Below are positions 12,644 through 23,590 of a stretch of 64,000 nucleotides of DNA, piece after piece. Source of the stretch: Holothuria scabra (lineage: Eukaryota > Echinodermata > Holothuroidea > Aspidochirotida > Holothuriidae); contig CM074193.1 in NCBI GenBank assembly GCA_037179385.1, positions 2,811,547-2,875,546 on the forward strand, given 5' to 3'. The notes below the pieces were generated by a model that did not search any database, was not told the DNA's origin, and saw nothing but the letters and a program-made list of their open reading frames with translations. How positions within the stretch are numbered: position 1 is the stretch's first letter; every line of letters begins with the position of its first letter. Both the position numbers and the translations under genes were made by a program.

Positions 12644-13250
12644 AACAATAGGGACCATCTCCTGACCACAATGCATCTACATACCAAATATGAATTCCAT
12701 CCAAGTTTCCGATCTTGAGATATCGTGTTGACAGTATTTTCAGACTTTGACCCTGGTGACCTCAGATGACCTTTGACCTCCATCAAAAACAGTAGGCACC
12801 ATCTCTTGACCATAACCCATCAACATACCAAATATAACATCTATCCAAGTTTCCTATCTTGAGATATCAAGATATAATATATAATTCATCTACATACCAA
12901 ATGTGAAATCTATCCAAGCTCCTGATCTTGAGATATTGTGCTAACAAGATTTTCTTACTCTGACCCCTGGTGACCCCAGATGACCTTTGACCTCCGCGAA
13001 AAGCAATAGGGACCATCTCCTGGCTCTAAAGCATCTACATACCAAATATGAAACCTACCTTAGCTTCCTATCTTGAGATATCGTGTTAACGAGATTTTCA
13101 GACTTTGACCCCTGAGACCCCAAATGACCTTTAACCTCAGCCAAAAACAATAGGGTTCTTCCTTTCAATATGGCGCATCTATGTACCAAGTTTGAAAGCT
13201 GTCAGACATTCCTGTCTTGGGATATCATGTTAACAAGCAAAGTGTCACAA
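12644..13250 (+). repeat. Tandem repeat, about 146-bp unit, with DR1 motifs
   Basis: Units start near 12644, 12788 (truncated), about 12885 (start missing), 13000 and 13146. Shared blocks are CAATAGGGACCATCTCC, CATCTACATACCAAATATGA, TCTTGAGATATCGTGTT and GACTTTGACCCCTG. Three units carry TGACCTTTGACC or TGACCTTTAACC (12767, 12981, 13125). The reverse complement is the DR1 nuclear-receptor element AGGTCAAAGGTCA. The array ends in a CA-rich tract. Confidence 0.85.
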
Positions 13251-13312
13251 ACAGACACACACATGCACACACCAACACACACGCCCACACACACATAAAT
13301 ACACACACTGCC
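13251..13312. repeat. CA-rich microsatellite
   Basis: Imperfect (CA)n tract directly after the 146-bp tandem repeat, probably the tail of that repeat family. Confidence 0.85.
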
Positions 13313-13585
13313 ATCGTGTGCATAGGTTTCCCTTTTGCGAAACCAACAAGATGCATGGGGAAATGTGGTAGAGTTATAAACAGGACACTATAGAAAAACA
13401 GTAATTACTGTATTATGTTTATCATAGCTAGCAATGGCCTTCTGCATGCTGACTAATATGAGCTGCAGAACTCTACATGTGTTTGAACTTGCTGTCAATC
13501 AAAGAGCTGTGCCAACTGAAATGAGAAATTCTGCAGACTTCTACAAAAATCGAAGTTTGGGGTGAGAATTGACTGCCTATAACAT

Positions 13586-13648
13586 TACCTCCTCATGGGA
13601 GCATGGAAGTACTACCTCGGAGTAGTACTTCCATGATGGGAGGTATGT
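13586..13648. repeat. Long imperfect hairpin
   Basis: A perfect 14-bp stem, CATGGAAGTACTAC (13602-13615) with its complement (13622-13635), has a 6-nt loop. An outer, imperfect stem pairs TTACCTCC with GGAGGTA. Total span is about 63 nt. It could be a small RNA precursor, a MITE remnant or a chance palindrome. Confidence 0.5.
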
Positions 13649-15058
13649 AAATGAAACAACAATTTTCAAATCCACAAGAATCTACTCAAGTAGTCAAGGT
13701 CAAACAGTTGAACATTTTCTTTTGAAACAGATTAAAGCCTTTCAAGTTTTACATTTGCAATGAGCCATTCATTTTAAAACTGAAGTCTTGTGAACATTTC
13801 AGTCTGGGATCTTATTATGGTAGTATTTTTTACTAATTGTTACAGCTTCCTAAGAACCTTGTCTGCACAAAGTGTAATTAGGTAGCTGGTTTTAACAGAC
13901 ATCTATCTTTGTAGCAAAAGTGCAAGACAACCCACAAAAAGTGATGATTTCCATCAAGGTCAAAGGTCACTGGTATTGCACTTCTCTGGTGACAACATTA
14001 GTGTTTGATGTTTAGGGCAAAATTTTCCAGTACAACTTATATGTACCATCTTTGTCCTTAATACTGCTGTGAATAAATTTTCAGAGCAGTGTCATGCAGA
14101 CAATATCATGCCACCATGATATGCATTAACAAGAAGGAAGTTCATGTTTTTTAATATTGCAGAAGGACATTTTTTGATTTTGTAAAATAGTCCTGGAATG
14201 TTCCAAAAGATTATGAAATCTGCTAAACATTCTGCGGCTACTGTTGTCATCATTTCCAGGAGTTATCTATCTCATTGCAATAGAGTTTGAAATGAAATTA
14301 CTTCATTGAGGGTGTTACTGTATCGGTGAATAGAAGGCCAATGGCACTTCTGAAGGGCTATGTAGGGGGATCAAGTGGGTATGACTGTTGGAGACTAGAC
14401 GCAGTGCTCCAAATGAATAATGGATGAGAAACATTTTAGTTCATTTCAAAATGACCATGATATATTGAATGATTGGAGGTAACTTCAATCAGCAGCTGGT
14501 AAAGGAATCACTACTTAACTATATACACAAATCTGCTGATGACATGCTTCTGCTATTAGAACTTCTGCATGGTAACCAAGGTTGAAGCCTGCAGGCTTGT
14601 GAGACTCTTGTAGATCGGAAAACTAAGAGTCTTAACGCAGTCCCCTGATTGGTCAGTATTTGATAGGCACCAAAATATATACATATTAATGAGTGTAATG
14701 ATTTTAGTTGACCAATGAGGAGTCTGTAAAGGTAAACATGACAGCACCAACAAAATTATGGTTAATCTGGACTATGTGGTTGAGTGAGCATACGGTAAAA
14801 GTTGTCAGGTACAGTGTATTACTAACAGATGATGAGAAACAAGATGGAAGTGACCTGGGGATCCAGGACTAGGGAATCATAACCAACAAGTCTGCATGCG
14901 GCAGACGGATAGTTGTAGAGACCTTCTATAGTACAATGGATGGTAAAGTAAATAAGTAAATACAATCCAACAACATGGAGATTCATCAAGGTCTTTTTAT
15001 AAGATTTGCTAACTTTCATTCCATTCCTTTCAGAGCTTGCAGGAACAGCTGTAACCTT
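13649..15058. other. Non-coding stretch with one DR1 motif
   Basis: No gene is recognisable. AGGTCAAAGGTCA, a perfect DR1 nuclear-receptor motif, lies at 13957-13969. Confidence 0.4.
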
Positions 15059-15350
15059 TCTAAGGCCCAGTTCTCTCACCCCAAACAGTACCAATTCTCC
15101 TGAACTTCTTACAGAAGTCCCTCCCACAATTGTCTGAAATTCATCCTCATCCAGATACAATCTCAGTTAATTGCTTCAGGGTGAGTATGAAAAAGCTCAA
15201 TATGTTTAATCAAAACACTCTCATACCATTCATGCTGTGTTATATAGGTTTTGGTTCTCTTGTTTGAATCAGCTGTCAGTCGAAGAGCTGAGCCAATTGA
15301 GAATTTCAGTACCAGAATTTTAGTTTGAGGTGAGAGGTTTGGCCCTTTAA
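15059..15350 (-). mobile_element. MITE family B, copy 2
   Basis: Reverse orientation relative to the 59689 copy. The left end has TAAGGCCCAGTTCTCTCACC and the right end GGTGAGAGGTTTGGCCCTTT, giving inverted termini about 25 bp long. Its right end is the target of the hAT element that starts at 15354. Confidence 0.7.
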
Positions 15351-15353
15351 TAT

Positions 15354-17023
15354 AAGGGTTGTTCAGTTTTAACCAGTGCGGTTTAAACTGCCCGGTTAAA
15401 ACCAGTTTTAACCTTGTTTAAACCGGTCAGTTTTGACCACATAAAAGTGGTCAAAACTGGTCAAAACTCAAAATTTATTATTTTTCAACTAAAATAGATC
15501 ATAACTTGTCCAGTAAATGTCACAAACCTTAGCTAAAGCTAAGAACAAATAAAACAACACAGTAGGGTAGGGTAAACTGGGGTTTTTCAACGTACAGGGT
15601 ATTTCCAACCGCGCCTAAGCCTTTTCTGCAAATTCTAAATATCTTGAAGAAACAACAGTTCCAAAGACTTTATCAACAAGTAATTTGAACTTATGGCAGT
15701 TAAAAATCACCCACCTTTTGACCTGAACTAATCATTTAAAACAAAAAATCTGAACTCAAAAGCCAAATGCAGATGAACTTGGTTAAAAATTGTGTTTTCC
15801 TATAATGGTCCGTAAGCCACATTGCTTATTTCCACATATCTTTATACCCACACTTTTGATTATTAAGTGGTCAGACTTGGTAAACTAAATAAAAATAAGT
15901 TGGAGGGATGTTGTCACAAACAGAACTTGCCCCGAAATCGTCTGTGCTTTCTTTTAGTGGGGAGGTTGAAAATCACCCAACACTTTTCAATGTTTAAGCC
16001 TTTTTTCGACCACCTAGTTTTAAACCTTCATAAAATCATGGAAATTACAGAAATTTGATCAATTTTTATTTTAAGAGGCATAATTTATGGTCATTTACCA
16101 AATGTAAAAGAGCTTCATTGGTAGCTTTTATCACAACATTTGGATGATTACCTCTTATGACCCTCATGAAGTTAATTTTACCATAAATTTGCATGATTTT
16201 CAATAAAGGGAGGTTGAAAATACCCTAAGGTAGGTTGAAAATAGCCAATTTTCGACCTCTTTTGTTAACATTTCATATCCCCAATAAGTGGAAACTAATA
16301 AAATCAAGGACACAAATAAATTGTAAGTACAGTCATTGGAGGTGTTGACCAAATGTATGTTGGTTCAATTACCTTGCTTGATTTAATTTTAAAAACCAAA
16401 ACCCCTTAAGTGGTCAAAAAACCCCTAATTTACCCCTATAGTGTAAGCTTTCTTTGAACTAAAATACACATTTATTTCACAGGATCCACAACAAACATTC
16501 AATTTACCTTCAACTACCACTATAAAATAAAACATTCAGAATACAGAGTTGGAAACATTTTGAAAACAATTACAATTACTTTTTTAAATTAAATATGAAA
16601 GACCTAGGCTTATGCAGTTAGATAAGTTTGGTTATAGACTAGTACACATATATCAAAACCAGCACAATAGGGCATAGTGTAAGCTTTCTTTTTACTTTGC
16701 AGTGCACATAATCTGTATAGGGTACTTTCCACATTGCACCATACAGTATGTATATGAGTATACAATTTTGGGGGTCAAATTAGTAAAATATAATGAGAAA
16801 CACACCAATCAGCAAGCAAACAAAACCTAAGTTTTACTACTGAAACATACAAAGCCATTCCTATATCACAGTTGGTTAGATGTATGAATTTATGCTTACT
16901 CTTTGTAACAAAAGAAGGTTTTGACCAGTTTTGACTGGTTTAAACCTACTTTTGCCCGGTTTAAACCAGGTTAAAACGGTTTTGTGGTCAAAACCGGTTT
17001 TGACCACTTTTGGAACAACCCTG
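15354..17023. mobile_element. Non-autonomous hAT-type transposon, complete
   Basis: The 1,670-bp element is flanked by a perfect 8-bp duplication TTTAATAT (15346-15353 and 17024-17031). Its ends are AAGGGTTGTTC and GAACAACCCTG, that is the hAT-like terminus CAGGGTTGTTC with one substitution on the left. Both subterminal regions are packed with GGTTTTGACC, GGTTTTAACC and GGTTTAAACC palindromes, likely transposase-binding sites. The interior has a GGGAGGTTGAAAAT block repeated near 16205-16245 and a TAGTGTAAGCTTTCTTT block at 16440 and 16675. No transposase frame is visible, so it would need an outside transposase. Confidence 0.85.
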
Positions 17024-17031
17024 TTTAATAT

Positions 17032-18071
17032 ACATGCAAGTAAGATAGAAGCCAGACTTGCATGAAACCGTATTGTCTCAATAAACAGGAAAAGATCATG
17101 TCGGGTGGTCTTACCCTCAGAAAAATTAGAAAGCCTTGTTAAAATATACTTAAATGTTTGTATGGCCTTCCCATCATTGTTCAAGGAGAATGTTTGGTAT
17201 ACACTTGATAATAGCTACCAGCATGATTCTGCACTCCAGATTTCAACATGAGCTAATCATACAACTTCAGATCAAGTAGGTCTTGCTAAATGTCAGGCCT
17301 AAGATATTTGCACTTTAAATAAAATGTGCTTCTGTGCCTAGTGACAAAAGAATTTTAAGATATTTTGGGGACCCAGACAGTCAAATTCAACTGGTAAATA
17401 GGCATGCAGATGAACATACAACAAAGTAATAAACAAAATGGTGTACATGTCTTAGGGTGATATAACAGTGGTCCTTATAAAGGTACACGTATCACTAAAC
17501 ATACAATTAACTTTTGAGATTCAGTTCAAATATATATGTTGTAAGCAGGGGTGATATAATGCTGGGGAGGGGGGGGGGACAAGATGCCCAATGAACCCCC
17601 CTACAAAGATGATAAATAGCTAAAGAGGACAGGGAAAGAACTATATTCATTTCATTTCATTTCACTTATTTGTTTTTCACATCATCATACAATATTTGTA
17701 TTTGTAGCTTTACTAAATGTTCGTCTTTCTGTGGTGAAATTTTTAGGGTATGATTTGGCAGTTTTCAATTTTTTACAACTGTGGATTGAAGAAGTTTTCC
17801 TATTTCTGAAGAGTGAATATTACTGAGCATACATTCGTGGCCGTTCAGGACTCTTTCTCTTCGGTACGGTGCCTTTTTGCCCAACTCCATATCACCAACC
17901 AGGGCATAATCTCTCCTGTATGGATCTGTTATCATATTTGTGTTCTATACCATTCGCACTCTTACTTGATTTGAATGTCATGTTCAGGGTGAGGATGTAT
18001 CAATATAATGTATGGTCTTGGCTTCATGCCAGCTTTAGTCCCACTTTCATAGCTAGTTTATTGTTTTTGAG
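17032..18071. other. Non-coding stretch
   Basis: No gene is recognisable. It contains a G run near 17567-17578 and a short (ATTTC)n tract near 17647-17664. Confidence 0.4.
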
Positions 18072-18249
18072 GTGAATAGCACAGAATTTGGAGTGGAAAG
18101 CTATGCAGATATTATACTTAAAACTGTTCAAACGTGTAATCTAAACCAATCAGAAAGTGATATGAAAATTTGTGAAAGTCATGGAACTGTTGCACATGGA
18201 AACAAAGCTCTCTTTCCAATAGGATTTTATAAGACAATACAAAGTGAGG
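18072..18249 (+). other. Possible internal coding exon, unidentified
   Basis: A 178-nt block is open in one frame and reads as a plausible hydrophilic protein segment (VNSTEFGVESYADIILKTV at its start). It lies after a T-rich tract ending in GAG, a weak acceptor, and before GGTATGT, a good donor. I recognise no family, and the exon-like blocks nearby do not share compatible phases. A chance open frame in AT-rich DNA is a real alternative. Confidence 0.2.
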
Positions 18250-18554
18250 GTATGTTAATCCCTCCTTTTGTTGAAAGAAACTTTTCTTGTCATGTCCTTT
18301 AGTTTCTCTTCTCAGTTTGTTTGACTTTATGCCCCTAATGACAATGTGATCCTTTCATATTTACAGAATACTTTGCACACAGACTTGGTAGTCACAATGC
18401 TGTGAAGTGTAGGGTTGCTGATAAGGGTGTAATACTGTAGTTTATTTTTCTTCTAGTCTAGATGACTGAATAATGGACTCTAACTGGAAGTGAACAAATT
18501 CCTTCATTATTTTAGTTCCTTCAGTCACTAATTGTAGATTCATCTCTCCATGCA

Positions 18555-18579
18555 GGGTGGGGCGGGGGAGGGGAGGGGG
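18555..18579 (+). other. G-quadruplex-forming run
   Basis: Five G tracts of 3-5 bases are separated by single bases, which fits the G4 motif well. It may be only low-complexity sequence. Confidence 0.6.
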
Positions 18580-19489
18580 AAGGAGAACTCTGAACATGTG
18601 AACATGAAAGCTAAAACTGAAAGCTAGAAATATCTACAATTCATACCTGCCAACTGTTTTCCTTGAAACGGAACTGTTCCATTTCCTGAACTTTGAAGCC
18701 CTTAAAAATCAGATCGTTCTATTTTTCCACCTCTTAGTAGTACCAATAAATTAATTCTATAAAAAATATGCAGAATGCTGAATGTTGTAGACTTCCACTG
18801 TGGATCACCTGTTACATGTTCTGTTTTCAAGGCTGGTAACTGTGGCAATTATGTATAACGTAATGTATTTAAATTTCTGCGTAGTTTGAGAAGTAAAGGG
18901 AAATATTGCATTTTTTTATAGCAAAAAATCATATTTTTAAAAAGTCAGGCAAATAGCTAGTACCTCTCCAAGAAACATGCTTCAGCCTTCTTCCACATGA
19001 CAGGTATTCTCCATTATTAGCTCAAGCCAGCTCAAAGAGCTGTTTAAGCTATTGTGATCTTCCAACGTCACTCTGTCTATCCGTCATGACGAATTGGTCA
19101 CGGTAAAAATATACACTGGATTTCCATCCTTGCCCAATTACACAATTTGATGATTGACACACAGTAATACTCCATGCAAAGACATTTAATCCAAGTCAAG
19201 AAATCCTAGTCACAGTATGCAGAGCACGCAGAGGAGTTTTGATTACAATCCTGCCCAAAGTACCATGTAATTTTTTGCAACCTAAGTGGACTAGAAGCTC
19301 GGTGAAGTGATAATAATAGACCCCCAGCAGTGGGTTTGGAAACTTGATATACCTCACTTGAACAATAGACTACTGAGGTTAGAAAATCAACTTTTTTCAC
19401 TGCAATCGAAACAGCATGGTCTATCTATCATGTCTGTTCACAATTGCCTTTAATGCTCTCAGGGGCACATTTGTTGACAAATTGAAATG

Positions 19490-19690
19490 AAACTTGGACA
19501 CATTGGCCATTGGACATAGGGCTACATGTTGTGTTCAAAAAGTTGAGGTCAAAGGTCATCTAGGGATCATTAGTGGCTGTTTTGTGAATATGCTTTGAAG
19601 TGTCACTTTTCCTGCAAATAGTGCTCAATGCTCTTGAAAGTTGGTCATAATATTCCTCAGATAGTGGTTGTTAAATCTTTTACTTTACTT
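19490..19690 (+). repeat. Dispersed repeat fragment with a DR1 motif
   Basis: The AAACTTGGACACATTGGCC and GTTGAGGTCAAAGGTCAT pattern resembles a common marine-invertebrate dispersed repeat. It contains a perfect DR1 (AGGTCAAAGGTCA, 19546-19558). Limits are approximate and no second copy was found in this window. Confidence 0.4.
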
Positions 19691-20284
19691 GTTCAGCCGA
19701 GGTCATTGAGATCATAGGTGTAAATATTTGGAAATGCTATTTTCTCCTAGACTTGCAAACTTGTCCTCAAAATTGTTCAGATGGGAGGCTGGCATGTGCT
19801 GATCACAAATATTTTGTCTGCTTTTAGGAAAAATAATAATTTTGACACCTTTCTGACCAATTTTGTGCCACCTCTCTATTTCTACCAGTCTCACAAATTC
19901 AGTGTTTCCCATTGAACCGAACTCCCTGTAAAACTGTCTGGGTGCAAGGTTGTCAATCATGTGAGGTTGATTAGGTTATTGTAAACAGATCTTGTTTGAT
20001 GAGAACCCAGTAGTTTTATTGTGAGTGCATGCAAGGGCATTGTAGACATACTCAACTTCAGTAGGATGAATTAAGGGTAGAGTCACCTTACACTGTTTCT
20101 AAACTTGACTTGCTTGAGGTAAGGATGAAGAGGGTCAATTTTTTTTCTTGTGTTCAGAGAGGAAGCTCATGCTGACTTATTGTGCTCATTAAACTTTCTT
20201 TCTTTCTTGCTAACTAGACTTTCTGATTTCAGTAAAAATAGAAAGCAAGGCAACAAAGGCTTCTCACTTTAAGGCTACACCTAA

Positions 20285-20603
20285 AGGCCTGTATACATGG
20301 GCAACATTTGCAAAACATCCCCCCAAAAATTTCCAAAACATCCACCTGTAACAAATCCAAAACATGCTTGTTTTTTATATGTTGCACAGTGTAGACAGGG
20401 TATACAGCATGTTTTGAAAACTTTGCAAAAGAAATGTCCTGTCAATTCTTTTCAAAACATTCTCAAAACATTTTCAAAATGTTTTCAAATTGTTTGTACT
20501 CTGTCTACACTGTGCAACAAACCGAAAACAAGCATGTTTTGAGTTTGTTGCAAGTGAAGTGTTTTGAGAATGTTTTACAAACGTTGCTTGTGTATACAGG
20601 CCG
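20285..20603. mobile_element. Foldback (nested inverted-repeat) MITE
   Basis: About 319 bp. The outer inverted ends are GGCCTGTATACATGGGCAAC and GTTGCTTGTGTATACAGGCC. An inner inverted pair lies at about 20381-20400 and 20500-20519 (GTTGCACAGTGTAGACAG and its complement). The rest is rich in CAAAACATT and its complement. It could fold into a long branched hairpin. No coding capacity and no clear target duplication. Confidence 0.75.
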
Positions 20604-21079
20604 TAAGAGAAAGGTAATCATTCTAAAAAGTATTTAAGTTCCTTGTCATTTCACCTGGGAGAAATTAAAATATCTAAATTGTGGGTACATCTCTTCAAGA
20701 AATAGCCATGTATGACAATTACAGTCCCTGTACCCATTGCATGGGGAGTGATTTTCTTGGCACTCGATGTCATCACTGTGCACTAATTCAACAGGTTTGA
20801 GCCATCAGCACCGATTGTGCTCTAGTCTATTCTTACCCAATCTGTCAACAACAAGTCAGGTAAATGGATCAGGCCGCCTGATTTATTTAATGGCCCAGCA
20901 CAGATTTCCAGTGTATTATGTATGAATGACTTTCAAAAAAGACAAGTTTTCAGGAGTCAACATGAGATTAACATCTGCCCAGAAGTTGAACTGCTTAGAG
21001 TTATTAAGAAGATCAGTTGTGATTGAAGTTTTCTGAAATTCAACAAATTTCACCAAAGCTGTTAAGTGTTTTTCAACTC

Positions 21080-21232
21080 AGTTAGTTAGTTAGATAGAGT
21101 TTTACAGCCCAGTTTCCAACCTATTGGTTCAAGTCGAGCCGACCACGGCCTTTTTTCAAGTTGTGGCTCACTGGCTTGTTTTCCCTACTCCATTGCTTAT
21201 GCGGAGCATCACGCCACATATCCTTAACACAA
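21080..21232 (-). repeat. Family C dispersed repeat, copy 2
   Basis: Reverse orientation: (GTTA)n first, then GATAGAGTTTTACAGCCCAG, a TTTCCAACCTATTGG block, CTGGCTTGTTTTCCCTACTC and a GCTTATGCGGAGCATC block. It closely matches the 4240 copy. Open frames on both strands belong to the repeat. Confidence 0.7.
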
Positions 21233-21688
21233 GTAACTGCTTTATGAGTGAGAACCCAGCAGTTCAATTCTGTTTTCAAAAATTTGTGACCAGACACTCT
21301 TTCAAGTAATGCACCAAAGAGTTTCAAATCAGGACACTACCATATTCAAAATTTTAACTTCTTCCATTACAGTTGGATATAAAAAGTTGACTATTCATGC
21401 TAAGTACTGTACAAGCATTTTCATGTGGTTAGTACCTTATCTGCTTTCAGTAAGTTATTGATATCAATTCAATGAGCCTCTTTAATGACCTGGAACGTGA
21501 TAATTAACCAAATTATAGGTGGCAGCATTTTACCTGTAACCTTAGTGAGGAAATACGTGTCATATTCGATCTACTAGATATTGTTTCAAATACAGAGTTC
21601 AATGAAAATACCAACAATTCAAAGGATTAAATTCTAACTAGTAATTATGCAAAGGAAAACCTATTTCTTATAAGTACTCTGTCTGCAG

Positions 21689-21827
21689 GGGAGAATTCAT
21701 GACAAAGATGGACTTTTGAAGGATTTATAATGAAGAGAATCTATCCAAGGTGTCAGCCTTGAAGAAGCTAGATAAACAACAAATAAATACTAAAGTTCAA
21801 TTTACAAATGAAGATGAAGGCGTCAAG
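21689..21827 (+). pseudogene. Exon-like block resembling DDX10/Dbp4 C-terminal region, frameshifted
   Basis: A 139-nt block sits between a good acceptor (TAAGTACTCTGTCTGCAG) and the donor-like AAG|GTAAAA. It reads open from its first base as GRIHDKDGLLKD and then hits stops. One frame over it continues YNEENLSK, then VSALKKLDKQQINTKVQF and TNEDEGVK. A single extra base in the TTT near 21723-21726 would account for the break, and without it the block would be 46 codons in phase 0-0. The LSKV..KK..K....NTKVQF..EDEG pattern resembles the segment before the acidic region in the DEAD-box helicase DDX10 (yeast Dbp4), as I recall it. The identity is weak over about 30 residues and no helicase-core exon is visible, so the name is tentative. 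The frameshift may be an assembly error. Confidence 0.3.
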
Positions 21828-22383
21828 GTAAAAAAACCATTTAGGTCGGATTTGATTGCCCTGTACTTTTGTCAAAAGCAGATTGGAATTAAATATTTGG
21901 GTGAGGTAGGTCGAAAGACCTTTATTTAGCATTTAGACACCAGTCTGGGGTTGCTGTGTGAATGTGTGTGTGTATGTATGTATCACAATCTCTTTATGAA
22001 TATTTTTTTTTCCTGTAGCAAGAAGGGACATAGTTGGTAAGATAATGCACAAAATCGTGCACTGATGGTTGAAAGGTCATATGGTCATCAATCTTCATGA
22101 CAAGGTTTTTTATATGCAAATGACATTGTTTCACATGTAAAAAACACCAAAAATTTTGGAAATTGCCATAATTCCAATTAAAACCAATCACATTTGATAT
22201 TTATTTGAAGAAAAATATATACTTTGGTTTACACAGGTCTTCATTATAAGACATATTTAATATAAGACAAATATGCAAATTTGTTCACTCAAGGTCCTGA
22301 TGAACCCTTCAAGGATGTAGGGCTTATGTTTCCTTTATTTTTTCCAACTTTTGTTTCAAGAACACCGGCATTGGTTATCTGAG

Positions 22384-22486
22384 AGTTAGTTATGTGTTAG
22401 GTTAGGTTTTACACCTCAGTTTCTAACCGACTGGCTTGAGTCCAGCTGGCCACGCCCTTTTTCCAGTTGTGGCTCACTGTCTTGTT
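22384..22486 (-). repeat. Family C dispersed repeat, truncated copy 3
   Basis: Reverse orientation: GTTAGGTTAGGTTTTACACC, a TTTCTAACCGACTGG block, and CCAGTTGTGGCTCACTGTC. It is truncated before the distal half seen in the 21080 copy. Confidence 0.6.
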
Positions 22487-23105
22487 TTTCTTTCTCTTCC
22501 CTTCCCTTCCCTTTCCAACTGAGAATTTTCGTAGAATAATAAAAAAAAAATTGAACTTAGGAGTGAAAATTAGCTGTCTTTAAAAAGAGTAGAAAAATAT
22601 TAAATTGAATTAATTCCAATGGGCAATTTCTTGTAGATTTTTTCCTTCAACTGCCGTTAATTTAATATATGTCTTTTTGTTTTGTGTCACCATAAATGTA
22701 CATGGGAGGTTGATCCCACAGAACATATAGTCATACATTCTTTATCTAGTCACAAATCTAATTAATTAGCCAATGTATTGATAATTAAACTCAGCAAGAA
22801 GATAATTGGCTTTTAACTTAAAAAGAATTAAAATAAAAGCAGCATCCAGTAAGACAAAACAGTAAAATATAAGAATATCCCACCTATCCCACCTTCAGTG
22901 GATCATAAATGGGTATTTACTAATAAAAATCTCAGTGCGAAAAAGTCAACTGTAAAGGACTGTATTAAATTTACTAATAAAATTTCACTTTGAAATAGTC
23001 ATCTGTAAAGGAATATATTCAATTTTATACTTTGAAGGTGCTGCTTTTTCATATTCAACTGAATGGAGGGACCACCAGACCTGTTTTGGGCAGCAGGATA
23101 TCTAA
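22487..23105. other. Non-coding stretch
   Basis: AT-rich sequence with no recognisable gene. A short internal repetition (ACTAATAAAANTTCACT, CTGTAAAGGA) occurs at about 22918-22962 and 22971-23015. Confidence 0.4.
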
Positions 23106-23109
23106 TAAA

Positions 23110-23590
23110 GGGTGGAGTTGGCTCAGTGGTTTGAGCATACTGCCTTGCATGCTGATGGTCCCAGGATCAAATCCCTGTGGAACCACTTGGAAATTTTCCG
23201 GGGTCTAAAAATTAGTTTGTTCAGCATAGCTTTTCACAGTGATGCTGAGGGGGTTTTAAAATTGGTGAATTACAAAATTGAGTATTTGGTTGTCCATTTC
23301 AGGAAGATGTCTGCTTGCTCAGTTCAGCTGTTGAGCAGTGGTGCAGAGCAAGTAACCCCCACCCAGCCTGGGAAAGTGGCTAAAGACTGGGGATACGCTC
23401 ATATCCGTCGGATTGGGACATTAAATGGCAGTCCCGGGAGCAGGATTGTGAGCGATTAGTACACACCTGCCACCTGCCTCGTTACCTCTGAGCACTAGTC
23501 GAAAAGTGAAGGTGAAGTTCACCAGTGTTCACCCATGCTCACTCTGGAATAGGGTCCTTGATGAGCCAAATGGCTTCCTGACCCTCAAAA
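23110..23590 (+). mobile_element. tRNA-headed SINE
   Basis: The first about 75 bp carry both internal Pol III promoter boxes: A box TGGCTCAGTGG (23119-23129) and B box GGATCAAATCC (23164-23174), 34 bp apart, with cloverleaf-like spacing. The body includes a block around 23401-23437 (GGACATTAAATGGCAGTCC) that also occurs, diverged, in the insertion in the 5' LTR at 33.3 kb. A 115-codon open frame through the element is a by-product. The 3' limit is approximate, and no clear target duplication was found. Confidence 0.7.

Noticed and set aside
23112..23459. 115-codon open frame
   Set aside because: It coincides with the tRNA-headed SINE and starts inside its A box region.
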